Source: Arthrobacter zhangbolii
Lineage (GTDB): Bacteria > Actinomycetota > Actinomycetes > Actinomycetales > Micrococcaceae
Direction: 5' to 3'
Assembly (NCBI RefSeq): GCF_022869865.1
Contig: NZ_CP094984.1
Location: 1,240,001-1,304,000, forward strand
Length of the DNA stretch: 64,000 nt
Shown here: in pieces, positions 25,528 to 34,725 of the stretch
How the letters are laid out: each line of letters opens with the position of its first letter
How positions within the stretch are numbered: position 1 is the stretch's first letter
Notes under the pieces: generated by a model
The model's database searches: none
Seen by the model: only the letters and a program-made list of their open reading frames with translations
What the model was told of the DNA's origin: nothing
Position numbers and translations under genes: made by a program

Positions 25528-26877
25528 TTGACCATTCTGCTTTTCATCCTCGGCGTACTCTTCGTGGCGGTGGGCATCGCCGTGTCCATCGCCCTGCACG
25601 AGGTAGGACACCTGCTGCCGGCCAAGGCCTTCAAGGTGCGCGTTACGCAGTACATGATCGGCTTCGGGCCCACCGTTTTCTCCCGCACCCGGGGAGAAAC
25701 CGAATACGGCGTCAAGGCACTGCCGCTGGGCGGCTACGTCTCCATGGTCGGGATGTTCCCGCCCAACAAGGAAGCCGCCGAGGACGGCACCGTGCGTAAA
25801 TCCAGCACCGGAATGTTCCAGCAGCTGGCCACCGAGGCACGCCAGGCCGAAACGGACCGGCTGGTGGAAGGCGATGAGAACCGGGTCTTCTACAAACTGC
25901 CGATCTACAAACGCATCATCATTATGCTTGGCGGGCCGCTGATGAACCTGCTGATCGGCGTCGTGCTCTTTGCGGTGCTGCTGATGGGCTTCGGCACCGC
26001 GCAGACCACCACCACCCTGGCCTCCGTGAACCAGTGCGTGATTTCCGCCGAGCAGCAGGCCGCCACCGGGCAGACCGAGTGCACGGCCGAGGACCCTGCA
26101 GCCCCGGCTTACGAGGCCGGCCTCCTCCCGGGGGACACCATCACGGTGTTCGACGGCAGGGAAGTCACGTCCTGGGATGAACTCTCATCCTGGATCCGTG
26201 ACGCCGCCGGGCGGAGCGTCCCGCTCACCTACGTCCGCGACGGTGAGGAACGGCAGACCAGCATTACCCCGCTGCTCACGGAGCGGCCGGTGGTGGGCGA
26301 GGACGGCACCGCGCAGACGGACGAGGACGGCAAGTACCTCACGCAGGAGGTCGGGTTCATCGGCGTGGGTGCTGAACAGGCACTTGTAAACCAGCCTGCC
26401 AGCGCAGTGCTGCCGGCGGTGGGGGAGAACCTGGTCAACATCGGCGGCGTGGTGATCAACCTTCCGCAGCGGCTGGTGGATGTGGCGCAGGCCGCCTTCT
26501 CCTCGGAGGAACGGGACCCGAACGGACCCATGAGCGTGGTGGGCGTTGGACGCATCGCCGGCGAAATCTCCTCGCAGGACGTCATTCCGGTGGAATCCCG
26601 GGTGGCGACACTGATCGGGCTGGTGGGCAGCGTGAACCTGGCGCTGTTTGTGTTCAACCTGATTCCGCTGCTGCCCCTGGACGGCGGCCACGTAGCGGGA
26701 GCGCTCTGGGAAGGCCTGCGCCGGCGTGTCGCCAAGCTTTTCCACCGGCAGGATCCGGGGCCATTCGATATGGCCAGGATGCTGCCCGTGACCTACGCCG
26801 TGGCCGTGCTCCTGATGGGTATGGGGGCACTGCTGATCTATGCGGACATTGTGAAGCCGGTGAGCCTGTTCAACTAG
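25528..26877 (+). CDS. Site-2 intramembrane metalloprotease (RseP/RIP1 family)
   Basis: 449 residues. Zinc protease motif HEVGH (residues 24-28) in the first membrane helix. A PDZ domain at about 180-280 includes APAYEAGLLPGDTITVFDGREVTSWDEL. The third zinc ligand motif is near the C-terminus in NLIPLLPLDGGHVAGALWEGLRRRV (LDGG). Further helices are at about 128-150 and the last 30 residues. The family cleaves anti-sigma factors within the membrane; the actinobacterial member is Rip1, encoded between dxr and ispG as here. The start is TTG 25528 behind GAAGGAAG, giving the usual family start just before the first helix. Residues 75-130 form an inserted charged region seen in relatives. Confidence 0.9.
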   Translation: MTILLFILGVLFVAVGIAVSIALHEVGHLLPAKAFKVRVTQYMIGFGPTVFSRTRGETEYGVKALPLGGYVSMVGMFPPNKEAAEDGTVRKSSTGMFQQLATEARQAETDRLVEGDENRVFYKLPIYKRIIIMLGGPLMNLLIGVVLFAVLLMGFGTAQTTTTLASVNQCVISAEQQAATGQTECTAEDPAAPAYEAGLLPGDTITVFDGREVTSWDELSSWIRDAAGRSVPLTYVRDGEERQTSITPLLTERPVVGEDGTAQTDEDGKYLTQEVGFIGVGAEQALVNQPASAVLPAVGENLVNIGGVVINLPQRLVDVAQAAFSSEERDPNGPMSVVGVGRIAGEISSQDVIPVESRVATLIGLVGSVNLALFVFNLIPLLPLDGGHVAGALWEGLRRRVAKLFHRQDPGPFDMARMLPVTYAVAVLLMGMGALLIYADIVKPVSLFN

Positions 26878-26998
26878 GTGCGTTGGCCGCTTTTCGGCCC
26901 CGTCCGCTTCGGTGCCCGGAACGGCGGCAACGAAATCCCTTGCTCGCAGAGTTCGCCGGGATATTAAAGCCGCCTAACCCGGGTGCCTGCGCGGTCCT

Positions 26999-27169
26999 GT
27001 GGGCCTGCTGATAGCGGTGGTGTTCGCTGCCGTCGTGCTATGCCGGCCCGGGTACGGGTGGGACCGACCCGAAAGCGTACAGATCCGGCCGAGCGCCGTG
27101 CTGGCGTCCTGCCGGGAACCGGACCGGCCCCTGGCATGCCTGGCCGGGCAGGGAGTACCCACAGGGTAG
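26999..27169 (+). CDS. Possible 56-residue small membrane peptide
   Basis: Starts at GTG 26999 and opens with a clean hydrophobic segment (VGLLIAVVFAAVVLC, residues 1-15), followed by a polar Arg/Pro/Cys-containing tail ending at TAG 27167. The preceding in-frame stop is at 26975, so it cannot be part of a longer gene. No ribosome binding site is evident, and it may be chance. It could also be the remnant of a membrane protein gene. No family recognised. Confidence 0.2.
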   Translation: MGLLIAVVFAAVVLCRPGYGWDRPESVQIRPSAVLASCREPDRPLACLAGQGVPTG

Positions 27170-27340
27170 TCCCCGTCTGCAGGGATCGACCTTGGCGCAC
27201 AGCGTCCCACTGACTGGGGCTGGAGAGCACGAGCGGGAACTCAAGGGCCACAGCAGCCCCACTGCGTGGGAAGCTGTGTCCGCCTTCCGCCGCCGGGTCC
27301 GTCCCCCGATGCACAGCCTATGGTTCAATAGCGAATGAAC

Positions 27341-27384
27341 CCGTAAGAGGTTGCAATTTGAATTACATACGCTTACGGTTGCAA
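27341..27384. promoter_or_regulatory. Repeat-flanked leaderless promoter of the SatD-like gene
   Basis: -35 TTGCAA (27351-27356), 17-base spacer, -10 TACGGT (27374-27379), then 6 bases to ATG 27386. The -35 and the start region lie in direct repeats GGTTGCAA (27349-27356 and 27377-27384). An inverted pair CCGTAAG (27341-27347) and CTTACGG (27372-27378) brackets the spacer. This is the layout of an autoregulatory operator. Confidence 0.6.
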
Positions 27385-27385
27385 A

Positions 27386-28048
27386 ATGTTTGTCCTCACG
27401 ATTGATCAGCGCAACAGCCAGGGAAGCGGAGACCGCGTCCCGGATCTTTTGGCTGCCTTGGCGGACCTGCCCATGGTGCTGGGTTTCGAGCGGTCGGTGG
27501 GAGATGAGATCCAAGGTATATGCGGCAGCGCTGAAACCGCCGTCGACGCCACACTGCAGGTCCTGCGGTACGGGAACTGGTACGTGGGAATCGGCGTGGG
27601 CGCGGTCCACGAACCCTTGCCGCACAGTCCCCGTGAGGCGGGTGGCCCGGCCTTGGTTGCCGCCCGGCGCGCCGTCGACCGGGCCAAGAAAACGGGGGAC
27701 CGGCCAGCGGTCGCGGTGGAAGGTTCGCCCGGCGCTCCGGAGGCGGAAGCGGTGCTGGTTCTCCTGGGCAGGCTGGTAACCGGGCGCACCGAGGCTGAAT
27801 GGCGGATCCTGCAACACGTCGAGCCCGGCAAATGGGGAGCTCAGACCGCGGCCGCCCGTATGCTCGGCATCAGCTCCCAGGCGGTGAGCAAGGCGGTAGC
27901 GCGCTCCGGCTGGCAGGAAGAATGGGCCGCCCGGCCGGCTGCCGCCGTCCTCCTGCAGCGCGCGGAGGAGCTCGCTGCAGCCCCTGCTGAGAGTTCGGCC
28001 GCGGGGCCGACAGGAGACGGAACGGATACGAAGGTGGACAGGCAGTGA
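27386..28048 (+). CDS. SatD-like protein with C-terminal helix-turn-helix
   Basis: 220 residues. The N-terminal half has LTIDQRNSQ at the first strand, then FERSVGDEIQGICGS and NWYVGIGVGAV. This pattern is seen in SatD-family proteins, and the GDE turn recalls nucleotide-cyclase/GGDEF-type palm folds (a resemblance, not proof). Residues about 152-175 (QTAAARMLGISSQAVSKAVARS) form a clear helix-turn-helix, and the last ~35 residues are an Ala/Gly-rich tail. SatD was named in the streptococcal sat (acid tolerance) operon; its biochemistry is unknown. The gene overlaps a small DUF3307-type membrane protein gene by four bases, a pairing common for this family. Repeats around its promoter suggest that it controls itself. 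No Shine-Dalgarno precedes the ATG. Confidence 0.7.
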   Translation: MFVLTIDQRNSQGSGDRVPDLLAALADLPMVLGFERSVGDEIQGICGSAETAVDATLQVLRYGNWYVGIGVGAVHEPLPHSPREAGGPALVAARRAVDRAKKTGDRPAVAVEGSPGAPEAEAVLVLLGRLVTGRTEAEWRILQHVEPGKWGAQTAAARMLGISSQAVSKAVARSGWQEEWAARPAAAVLLQRAEELAAAPAESSAAGPTGDGTDTKVDRQ

Positions 28049-28404
28049 CTTTCCTGTGGGTGGTACTCGCACTGCTGGCCGCAGCAGCGCTCGGCTGGCC
28101 GGTGACTGCCGGCGTGCTCCGGCTTGCCCGCGACGTCGGTAACCCGCCGCCCCCGCCCCCCGCCGTCCTTCGCGGCGGGCTGGCCATCGGCATGCTGGAA
28201 CGGCTGGCCGTAGCCGCTGCCGTCCTGGCCGACGAACCGGTGGCCATCGCCTACGTCGTGGCGGTCAAGGGCCTGGGGCGCTATGCGGAGCTGAAGGAAA
28301 CCCCCGCCGCGGCGGAGCGCTTCATTATCGGCACACTGACCTCCATGCTCTGGGCTGCGGCTGTAGCAGTGCCCGTCCGGCTCTTTCTGCTGCAGGCCGC
28401 CTGA
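28045..28404 (+). CDS. Short membrane protein resembling the C-terminal part of DUF3307
   Basis: 119 residues with three hydrophobic segments (about 3-22, 58-85, 93-118). The stretch GGLAIGMLERLAVAAAVLADEPVAIAYVVAVKGLGRYAELKE...AERFIIGTLTSMLWA follows the pattern of the conserved C-terminal region of DUF3307 proteins (IGxLER, AAK-x-x-xR-F/Y, EYFLIGTLxS). The full family is about twice as long, so this is a short form. GTG 28045 overlaps the SatD-like stop (GTGA), implying coupled synthesis. The two probably work together, one as DNA-binding sensor and the other in the membrane, but the function is unknown. Confidence 0.65.
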   Translation: MTFLWVVLALLAAAALGWPVTAGVLRLARDVGNPPPPPPAVLRGGLAIGMLERLAVAAAVLADEPVAIAYVVAVKGLGRYAELKETPAAAERFIIGTLTSMLWAAAVAVPVRLFLLQAA

Positions 28405-28427
28405 CCGGCACCGGCCCGGGCATCCCT

Positions 28428-28433
28428 TAGGCT
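28428..28433 (+). promoter_or_regulatory. -10 box of the YciI-like gene
   Basis: TAGGCT, exactly 7 bases before ATG 28441. This geometry supports that ATG over the in-frame GTG at 28435 and implies a leaderless mRNA. Confidence 0.5.
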
Positions 28434-28440
28434 TGTGGCT

Positions 28441-28731
28441 ATGAGTATTTTTGCAGTTGAGTATGTCTACGACGCCGATTCCTCCGAACTGCGGAACGAG
28501 CACCGTCCCGCCCACCGTGAGTGGCTGCAGCGGCTGGCAGACGAAGGCCGCGTACTCTCCGCCGGCGCTTTCGAAGACGGCGCCGGTGCGCTGCTGCTGG
28601 TGGCAGCTGCAGATGAAGCAGGCCTGCATGAGCTGCTGAAGGAAGATCCGTTTGCCAGCGTGGGAGCCATTTCCGGCATGAAGACCACCGCGTGGAAGCC
28701 GGCGATCGGCGCCTTTGCCGATCACGCCTAA
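28441..28731 (+). CDS. YciI family protein
   Basis: 96 residues, one YciI domain. SIFAVEYVYDADSSELRNEHRPAHREWLQRLADEGRVLSAGAFEDG in pattern contains the conserved R-x-x-H-x-x-W/F-L helix and the G..L..G strand turn, followed by LLLVAAADEAGLHELLKEDPFASVGAISG. YciI proteins are small ferredoxin-like dimers with a His-Asp pair thought to act on small molecules; no definite reaction is established. The ATG start is supported by a -10 box seven bases upstream. It stands between the SatD-like pair and ispG with its own promoter and no evident partner. Confidence 0.85.
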   Translation: MSIFAVEYVYDADSSELRNEHRPAHREWLQRLADEGRVLSAGAFEDGAGALLLVAAADEAGLHELLKEDPFASVGAISGMKTTAWKPAIGAFADHA

Positions 28732-28868
28732 CCGGGCCGCTAAGCCCTGAGTGATATTCGCCCCTGCACCGCCGTCCCGGTCCGGGCCGGGGTGATAATA
28801 GGAAGGGCGCGTTTTTCAACGCGCGTTTCACAGCCAAATACCTGCCGTTTCGGCACATGGAGGACGTT

Positions 28869-30035
28869 TTGACCTCGGTCAACCTTGGAATGCCAGCTGC
28901 ACCGCCGCCCACTCTCGCGCCGCGACGCAAAACCCGTCAGATCAAAGTGGGATCGGTAGGAGTTGGCTCGGACTCGCCCATCAGCGTCCAGTCCATGACC
29001 ACCACCCCCACCACGGACATCAACGCCACGCTGCAGCAGATTGCCGAACTCACGGCATCCGGCTGCGACATTGTCCGGGTGGCCTGCCCGAGCGCCGACG
29101 ACGCCGCCGCGCTGCCGATCATCGCGAAGAAGTCGCAGATTCCGGTCATTGCGGATATCCACTTCCAGCCGAAGTACGTTTATGCGGCGATCGAAGCCGG
29201 CTGCGCCGGTGTCCGCGTGAACCCGGGCAATATCCGCAAGTTCGATGACCAGGTCAAGCAGATCGCCAAAGAGGCCAAGGATGCAGGCGTGTCCATCCGC
29301 ATCGGCGTCAACGCCGGTTCGCTGGACCCGCGCCTGCTGGCCAAGTACGGCAAGGCCACGCCCGAGGCACTGGTGGAATCCGCCGTCTGGGAAGCGTCCC
29401 TGTTCGAGGAACACGACTTCCACGACTTCAAGATTTCGGTCAAGCACAATGACCCGGTGGTCATGGTCCGCGCCTACGAGCTGCTCGCTGAACGCGGCGA
29501 CTGGCCCCTGCACCTGGGCGTCACGGAAGCCGGCCCCGCCTTCCAGGGCACCATCAAATCCGCCACCGCTTTTGGCGCACTGCTCTCCAAGGGCATCGGG
29601 GACACCATCCGCGTGTCCCTCTCCGCTCCGCCGGTGGAGGAGATCAAGGTGGGCAACCAGATTCTGCAGTCGCTGAACCTGCGCCCCCGCAAGCTGGAAA
29701 TCGTGTCCTGCCCCTCCTGCGGCCGTGCCCAGGTGGACGTGTACACCCTCGCCGAAGAGGTCACCGCCGGCCTCGAAGGGATGACCATCCCGCTGCGCGT
29801 CGCCGTGATGGGCTGCGTAGTAAACGGACCGGGTGAGGCACGCGAAGCCGATCTGGGTGTAGCCTCCGGTAACGGCAAGGGACAGATTTTCGTCAAGGGC
29901 GAGGTCATCAAGACCGTCCCCGAAGACCAGATTGTGGAAACCCTTATCGAAGAAGCGATGAGGATCGCGGAAGAGATGGGGGAAACCGAAGGTGAGGATG
30001 CTGGGACGGGTGGCCCCATGGTTACCGTCAGCTAA
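28869..30035 (+). CDS. ispG: 4-hydroxy-3-methylbut-2-en-1-yl diphosphate synthase
   Basis: 388 residues from the TTG at 28869, which follows GGAGGACG and gives the start typical of actinobacterial homologues ([13 protein letters not shown]). An in-frame ATG at 28857 is an alternative but overlaps that binding site. The enzyme reductively converts methylerythritol cyclodiphosphate to HMBPP, the penultimate MEP-pathway step. The [4Fe-4S] cysteines are SCPSCGR and, 35 residues on, [10 protein letters not shown]. The TIM-barrel half has [29 protein letters not shown] and [15 protein letters not shown] -10-like box (28794-28799) and a 7-bp hairpin with a TTTC loop (28807-28824) precede the gene. 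The GNAT gene starts inside its 3' end. Confidence 0.93.
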   Translation: MTSVNLGMPAAPPPTLAPRRKTRQIKVGSVGVGSDSPISVQSMTTTPTTDINATLQQIAELTASGCDIVRVACPSADDAAALPIIAKKSQIPVIADIHFQPKYVYAAIEAGCAGVRVNPGNIRKFDDQVKQIAKEAKDAGVSIRIGVNAGSLDPRLLAKYGKATPEALVESAVWEASLFEEHDFHDFKISVKHNDPVVMVRAYELLAERGDWPLHLGVTEAGPAFQGTIKSATAFGALLSKGIGDTIRVSLSAPPVEEIKVGNQILQSLNLRPRKLEIVSCPSCGRAQVDVYTLAEEVTAGLEGMTIPLRVAVMGCVVNGPGEAREADLGVASGNGKGQIFVKGEVIKTVPEDQIVETLIEEAMRIAEEMGETEGEDAGTGGPMVTVS

Positions 30036-30900
30036 GCCGACGAGCGATATCCGCAGCGCCGCCTCCAGTGCGGCGCTGCGGATCCTGCGCGACGAAGACA
30101 CCGTTGCGCTGTGGGACCTGGCCGCCGCCGACCCGGTGGCCAATATTTTTATGCTCTCCCATTTGGAGACCGCCCGAACCGCAGCACCCACGGCTGCCGG
30201 CGGGAAGGTTGTCGGCGTGTTCGACGCCGGCACCCTGATCGGTGCCTGCTGGTTCGGCGTCAATGTGGTGCCTGTGGGCCTGGATGCCGAGACCGGACCC
30301 GAAGTAGGACGCTACCTTGCCCGGTCGAGGAACCGCTTCTCATCCATCTTCGGTCCCGCCGAGGCCGTCCTCTCGATCTGGTCCGAGCTGCGGCATTCCT
30401 CCGCAGAGCCCTTTGACGTGCGTCCGGACCAGCCGCTGCTGCAGATGACCAGGGCCTCCGATATTCCGCCGGCCCCGGGCCTGCGTCCGGCCCGCCCCGC
30501 CGAACTCGACGTCCTGCTTCCCGCCTGCACGGCCATGTTCGAGGAAGAAGTGGGCTACTCGCCGGTCTCGAACGGGGACAGGCACTACCGCCAGCGGGTG
30601 AAAGGCCTTATCGAGCGCAGCCAGTCCCTGCTGGACCTCGACGCCGCCGGGCACGTGGTTTTCAAAGCCGAACTGGGCACGGTATCCAGCCAGGCAGTGC
30701 AGGTGCAGGGCGTCTGGATGAACCCCGAATACCGCGGACAGGGCCTGAGCCGTTCCTACATGTCGGCAGTGGTGTCCGCAGCCCTCGACGTAGCCCCGGT
30801 CACCAGCCTCTACGTGAACTCCTACAACACACCCGCCCGCGCCACCTACGAGGCCGTCGGGTTTGAGCAGGTCGGGACGTTCGCCACCATCCTCTTCTGA
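29998..30900 (+). CDS. GNAT family acetyltransferase with DUF4081-type N-terminal domain
   Basis: 300 residues from ATG 29998, which lies inside the end of ispG behind GAAGG; an in-frame GTG at 29992 is the alternative. The N-terminal half (about 25-150), with [31 protein letters not shown] in pattern, matches the DUF4081 module found before GNAT domains in actinobacteria. The C-terminal half (about 160-300) is the acetyltransferase: [24 protein letters not shown] contains the acetyl-CoA loop RGQGLS, and [22 protein letters not shown] closes it. The substrate is unknown. The gene is translationally linked to ispG (about 38 bases of overlap), a frequent pairing in this group. Confidence 0.85.
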   Translation: MLGRVAPWLPSAKPTSDIRSAASSAALRILRDEDTVALWDLAAADPVANIFMLSHLETARTAAPTAAGGKVVGVFDAGTLIGACWFGVNVVPVGLDAETGPEVGRYLARSRNRFSSIFGPAEAVLSIWSELRHSSAEPFDVRPDQPLLQMTRASDIPPAPGLRPARPAELDVLLPACTAMFEEEVGYSPVSNGDRHYRQRVKGLIERSQSLLDLDAAGHVVFKAELGTVSSQAVQVQGVWMNPEYRGQGLSRSYMSAVVSAALDVAPVTSLYVNSYNTPARATYEAVGFEQVGTFATILF

Positions 30901-31057
30901 TCCCCGTTTCTGAAGCCCGTTCCTGAAGTCCGCCGCAGCCGGCCGGCGCTGTGTCGTTATCCTCACCTGTCCGGCCCCGGCAGCGGCACGCGCTAGATTA
31001 GTAGGGAATACATCCCCTGAAGATGCAGCCGTACAGCTGCAGAAACGGATTCCTCGC

Positions 31058-32857
31058 GTGGTCCTTCGACTCTCCACCCTTTTCCTGCGCACCCTGCGCG
31101 AAGACCCGGCCGACGCCGACGTCGCCAGCCACCGGCTCCTGGTCCGGGCCGGCTACATCCGCCGCGCTGCTCCGGGCATCTATTCCTGGCTCCCGCTGGG
31201 CCTGCGCGTGCTGGGCAAGGTCGAGACCATCATCCGCGAGGAAATGGCAGCGATCGGCGCCCAGGAAGTCCACTTCCCGGCCCTGCTGCCGCGCGAACCC
31301 TATGAAGCGACCAACCGGTGGACGGAATACGGCGACAACCTGTTCCGGCTGCAGGACCGCAAGGGCGCCGACTACCTGCTGGCCCCCACGCATGAGGAAA
31401 TGTTCGCGCTGCTGGTCAAGGACCTGTACAGCTCCTACAAGGACCTGCCCGTCTCCCTGTTCCAGATCCAGAACAAGTACCGCGACGAAGCGCGCCCCCG
31501 CGCCGGCCTGCTCCGCGGCCGCGAATTCATCATGAAGGACTCCTACTCCTTCGACATTGACGACGAAGGCCTGGAAGCCAGCTACCAGGCGCACCGCGGC
31601 GCCTACCTGCGCATTTTCGAGCGCCTGGGCCTGGAGATCGTGGTAGTCTCCGCCGTCTCCGGCGCCATGGGCGGATCCAAGAGCGAGGAATTCCTGCACC
31701 CGACCCCGGTGGGTGAGGACACGTATGTCCGTTCCGCCGGCGGTTATGCTGCCAACGTGGAAGCGGTCACCACCGTTGTTCCGGCCGACATCGATTACGC
31801 CGGGGCGCCCGAAGCGAAGGTGGTGGACACCCCGGACACCCCCACCATCGAGACCCTCGTGGCGGACGTCAACGCCCGCTTCCCGCGCGCGGAGGGGGAG
31901 TGGACCGCTGCTGACACCCTCAAGAACGTGGTCCTGGCCGTGACCCTGCCGACCGGCGAACGCCGCGTCGTCGTCGTCGGCGTGCCCGGTGACCGTGCAG
32001 TGGACCTCAAGCGCATCGAAGCGAACATTGCCGCGCACGTGGAGATCGGCGGCGAGCTGGACGTCGAGGCAGCCACCGACGAAGACATCAGGAAGCACCC
32101 CGGCCTGGTCAAGGGCTACATCGGCCCGGGCCTGTCTGTGGAAGAGCGGCTGCTGGGCACCGAGTCCGCCACGGGCCTGCTCTACCTGGTGGATCCGCGC
32201 GTGGTCTCCGGCACCAGCTGGATCACCGGTGCCAACCAGCCCGGTAAGCACGTCATTGGCCTGGTGGCCGGCCGCGACTTCACCTGGGACGGCGTCATCG
32301 AGGCCGTGGAGGTCCGCGAAGGCGACGAAGCCCCGGACGGATCCGGAGCCCTTGAAGCTGCCCGCGGTATCGAGATGGGTCACATCTTCCAGCTCGGCCG
32401 CAAGTACGCCGAGGCCCTGGGCCTGAAGGTCCTGGACAAGAACGGCAAGCTGGTGACCGTCACCATGGGCTCCTACGGCGTGGGTGTTACCCGTGCCGTG
32501 GCCGCGCTGGCCGAGTCCAACCATGATGAGAAGGGCATTATCTGGCCCCGTTCCGTGGCTCCGGCGGACGTCCACGTGGTGGCCACCGGCCGCGGCGAGG
32601 AGATCTTCACTGCCGCTGCGGAGCTCTCCGAAGCGCTGGAGGCCGCCGGGCTGGAGGTTATCTACGATGACCGTCCCAAGGTCTCCCCGGGCGTGAAGTT
32701 CGGTGATGCCGAGCTCATCGGTGTTCCGACCATCCTGGTGGTTGGCCGCGGACTGGCTGACGGCGTGGTGGAGATCAAGGACCGCGCCACCGGTGTCGCC
32801 GAGAACGTGCCGGTGGCCGAAGCGGTGGAGTACGTGCGCCGCGCCGCCGCGCAGTAG
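31058..32857 (+). CDS. proS: Prolyl-tRNA synthetase (bacterial type with editing domain)
   Basis: 599 residues, class II synthetase that charges tRNA-Pro. Class II motif 1 region [21 protein letters not shown] and motif 2 region [26 protein letters not shown] are clear, and motif 3 appears as [16 protein letters not shown]. The ~180-residue insertion between motifs 2 and 3 (about 225-405, with VKGYIGPGL and DPRV) is the editing domain that removes Ala-tRNA-Pro. The C-terminal anticodon domain begins near 480 ([10 protein letters not shown]). The GTG at 31058 gives the family's usual start. A TAGATT box (30994-30999) lies upstream. Leader 31000-31057 contains a small hairpin but nothing like a T-box. 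Confidence 0.95.
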   Translation: MVLRLSTLFLRTLREDPADADVASHRLLVRAGYIRRAAPGIYSWLPLGLRVLGKVETIIREEMAAIGAQEVHFPALLPREPYEATNRWTEYGDNLFRLQDRKGADYLLAPTHEEMFALLVKDLYSSYKDLPVSLFQIQNKYRDEARPRAGLLRGREFIMKDSYSFDIDDEGLEASYQAHRGAYLRIFERLGLEIVVVSAVSGAMGGSKSEEFLHPTPVGEDTYVRSAGGYAANVEAVTTVVPADIDYAGAPEAKVVDTPDTPTIETLVADVNARFPRAEGEWTAADTLKNVVLAVTLPTGERRVVVVGVPGDRAVDLKRIEANIAAHVEIGGELDVEAATDEDIRKHPGLVKGYIGPGLSVEERLLGTESATGLLYLVDPRVVSGTSWITGANQPGKHVIGLVAGRDFTWDGVIEAVEVREGDEAPDGSGALEAARGIEMGHIFQLGRKYAEALGLKVLDKNGKLVTVTMGSYGVGVTRAVAALAESNHDEKGIIWPRSVAPADVHVVATGRGEEIFTAAAELSEALEAAGLEVIYDDRPKVSPGVKFGDAELIGVPTILVVGRGLADGVVEIKDRATGVAENVPVAEAVEYVRRAAAQ

Positions 32858-32863
32858 CCTCGG

Positions 32864-33661
32864 GTGGTTTCCGGTCTCGAGGAAGTCACGCTTGCCACCA
32901 TCGCGCTAGTGCTGGTGGCAGGCCTGGCCGCCGGCTGGGTTGATGCCGTAGTAGGCGGGGGAGGGCTGATCCAGCTCCCGGCCCTGCTGCTGGTACCGGG
33001 CATCAGTCCGGTCCAGGCGCTGGCGACAAACAAAATGGGGTCAGTGTTCGGCACCACCACCAGTGCGGTGACGTTCTACCGGCGCGCCCATCCGGACCTG
33101 CGGACAGCACTGCCCATGGCCGGCGTTGCCCTCGCCGGAAGCATGGGCGGCGCCGTGGTGGCGGCGTCGCTGCCGTCATCGGTCTTCAAGCCGATCATTG
33201 TGGCGGCTTTGGTGGCCGTAGCCATCTTCACCGCGACCAAGCCCACCGTGGGCGAACTGACGAAGCTCCGGCATTCCGGCCGCCGCCACTATGCGACGGC
33301 TGCCGGGATCGGGCTGGTGATTGGCTTTTACGACGGCATGATCGGGCCGGGCACCGGCTCCTTCCTGATCATTGCCATGGTTGCCCTGCTGGGCTACAAC
33401 TTCCTCGCAGCCAGCGCCAAGGCCAAGATCGTCAACATGGCCACCAACATCGGAGCGCTGGCATTTTTCCTGCCGCACGGCTCCGTGCTGTGGGGCTTGG
33501 GACTGGTGCTTGGCCTGGCCAACATGGTGGGCGGCTACATTGGCGCCCGCATGGCAGTGACGCAGGGCAGCAGGTTCATCCGCGTGGTTTTCCTGATGGT
33601 GGTGGGCGCGCTGATCATCAAGCTCGGCCACGACGTGTGGGTGGAGAACTTCGGCGGGTGA
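32864..33661 (+). CDS. TSUP family permease (TauE/SafE-like)
   Basis: 265 residues with about eight membrane segments. The two internal repeats each begin with a glycine-rich helix: AGWVDAVVGGGGLIQLPALLLVPG near residue 25 and GFYDGMIGPGTGSFLIIAMVALLGYNFLAASAKAKIVNMATN near 150. These are signature regions of the sulfite exporter TauE/SafE family, which moves organosulfur compounds or sulfite; the substrate here is not known. GTG 32864 lies only six bases after the proS stop, so it is cotranscribed with proS, and no strong ribosome binding site is visible. It is followed by a perfect 12-bp hairpin shared with the convergent phosphotransferase gene. Confidence 0.88.
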   Translation: MVSGLEEVTLATIALVLVAGLAAGWVDAVVGGGGLIQLPALLLVPGISPVQALATNKMGSVFGTTTSAVTFYRRAHPDLRTALPMAGVALAGSMGGAVVAASLPSSVFKPIIVAALVAVAIFTATKPTVGELTKLRHSGRRHYATAAGIGLVIGFYDGMIGPGTGSFLIIAMVALLGYNFLAASAKAKIVNMATNIGALAFFLPHGSVLWGLGLVLGLANMVGGYIGARMAVTQGSRFIRVVFLMVVGALIIKLGHDVWVENFGG

Positions 33662-33673
33662 GCCCGGTCTACC

Positions 33674-33701
33674 GTCCGGCCGGGCAACAGCCCGGCCGGA
33701 C
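33674..33701. terminator. Hairpin between convergent permease and phosphotransferase genes
   Basis: GTCCGGCCGGGC, loop AACA, GCCCGGCCGGAC: a perfect 12-bp stem with no U-tract on either side. It lies between two gene ends and could serve both. Confidence 0.6.
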
Positions 33702-33705
33702 CCGC

Positions 33706-34695
33706 CTACGGCGCCGGCAGGTCCCGAACCGCCGGAAGGCCCGGATGGCGGCGGCCGGATAACGCCGAGGCCACCCACACGGAACGGGCGGCATCTGCCC
33801 TCAATCCGAGCCGGACATACTCGAGGGCGTTGGCGACCTCGCGCAGGATGCTCCAGTCCACCGCCGCACTCCGGTCCAGTCCGGCGGCTGCACAGAGCCC
33901 TTCCAACCGCGCCAGCAGGGCATCTTCGGGCGCCTCCGGGTCAAGATCCTGCAGACGGTTCCACAACATAGGCGCCACCGCATACTCCGGCTCGCCGAAC
34001 ACCGCCTGCGGGTCAATGGCGGCATAATCCCCGCCGGCACCCGGCCTGGCCAGCACATTGGCGTAGTGCAGGTCCGCATGCACCAGCACATCCGCGGCGG
34101 AGCGCCTGCCCACGGCACCGCGGGTCTGGCACACCTCAAGGGCGGCCTCCAGCAGCCAGCGCTCAAAGGGCCGGTCCAGGGCGTCCCAGTCGGCCGGCAG
34201 TTCATCGGACAGCTGCTCGGCCCGTTCAGCCAGTGACGGAATGGCGGCCCACTGCGGCGACTCGGTTTCCGGCAGGCTCAGCACCCGCACCAGCGAACCC
34301 CAAATGCGCACCGCCTCAGGCAGATCCACATCCAGCAGCGTCCGCTCCGGGTTCAGGCGTTCGAGCACCAGGCAGGTCCCCGCAGCGTCCTGGTCCAACA
34401 GCCGGACGGCGCCGCGGCCGTTCCACAGCTGCAGGGCAGCAGCCTCCGTCGCCGCCTCCGGATGCGGAAACGGGAGTTTGAGGACAGCCGGACTGCCGGC
34501 CGTGGAGAGTACGGGAAGCACCAGGGCGCCGTGCCCGTGCCACGCCTGCCCGCCGGCGGCTGGATCCGGCACCAGCCGGAAGGCGGCCAGCCCCGCCTCT
34601 ACGCGGTCCGGCAGCTCCTGAAGCCACGTGCGCCCGGCCCTGCTTCCGAGATAACGCCGGCGCAGGGCATCAGGTACGACGACGGCCGGTGCCAT
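33706..34695 (-). CDS. Aminoglycoside/hydroxyurea-type phosphotransferase (APH_6-like)
   Basis: 329 residues with a protein-kinase-like fold. The catalytic Brenner-type motif is VHADLHYANVL (HxDxxxxN), followed by the metal Asp in YAAIDPQAVFGEPEYAVAPMLWN, which is characteristic of streptomycin 6-phosphotransferase/hydroxyurea phosphotransferase relatives. The N-lobe has PAVLKLPFPHPEAATEAAALQLW (the ATP-binding Lys). Such proteins phosphorylate small hydroxylated compounds; resistance to any particular drug should not be assumed. ATG 34695 follows CAGGAGGCGCAT. It is read in the same direction as, and 30 bases after, the ferritin-like protein gene. Confidence 0.82.
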   Translation of the reverse strand: MAPAVVVPDALRRRYLGSRAGRTWLQELPDRVEAGLAAFRLVPDPAAGGQAWHGHGALVLPVLSTAGSPAVLKLPFPHPEAATEAAALQLWNGRGAVRLLDQDAAGTCLVLERLNPERTLLDVDLPEAVRIWGSLVRVLSLPETESPQWAAIPSLAERAEQLSDELPADWDALDRPFERWLLEAALEVCQTRGAVGRRSAADVLVHADLHYANVLARPGAGGDYAAIDPQAVFGEPEYAVAPMLWNRLQDLDPEAPEDALLARLEGLCAAAGLDRSAAVDWSILREVANALEYVRLGLRADAARSVWVASALSGRRHPGLPAVRDLPAP

Positions 34696-34725
34696 ATGCG
34701 CCTCCTGGCAGTTGGGGACGGGAAA

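Larger units (their letters stand above)
26878..27385. other. 508-base gap between protease gene and SatD-like gene
   Basis: No convincing gene. The last ~45 bases hold the SatD-like promoter and repeats. A 56-codon forward frame (26999-27169) with a hydrophobic start is the only coding hint; other frames are Arg/Pro/Gly-rich and look non-coding. No tRNA-like fold was seen. Confidence 0.5.

Noticed and set aside
26964-27314. A 116-codon reverse frame in the gap before the SatD-like gene
   Set aside because: Arg/Pro/Gly-rich with no domain, no binding site and overlapping open frames on both strands, as expected of GC-rich non-coding DNA.
30994-31057. T-box riboswitch upstream of proS
   Set aside because: The leader is under 65 bases and lacks the T-box sequence and a specifier loop.
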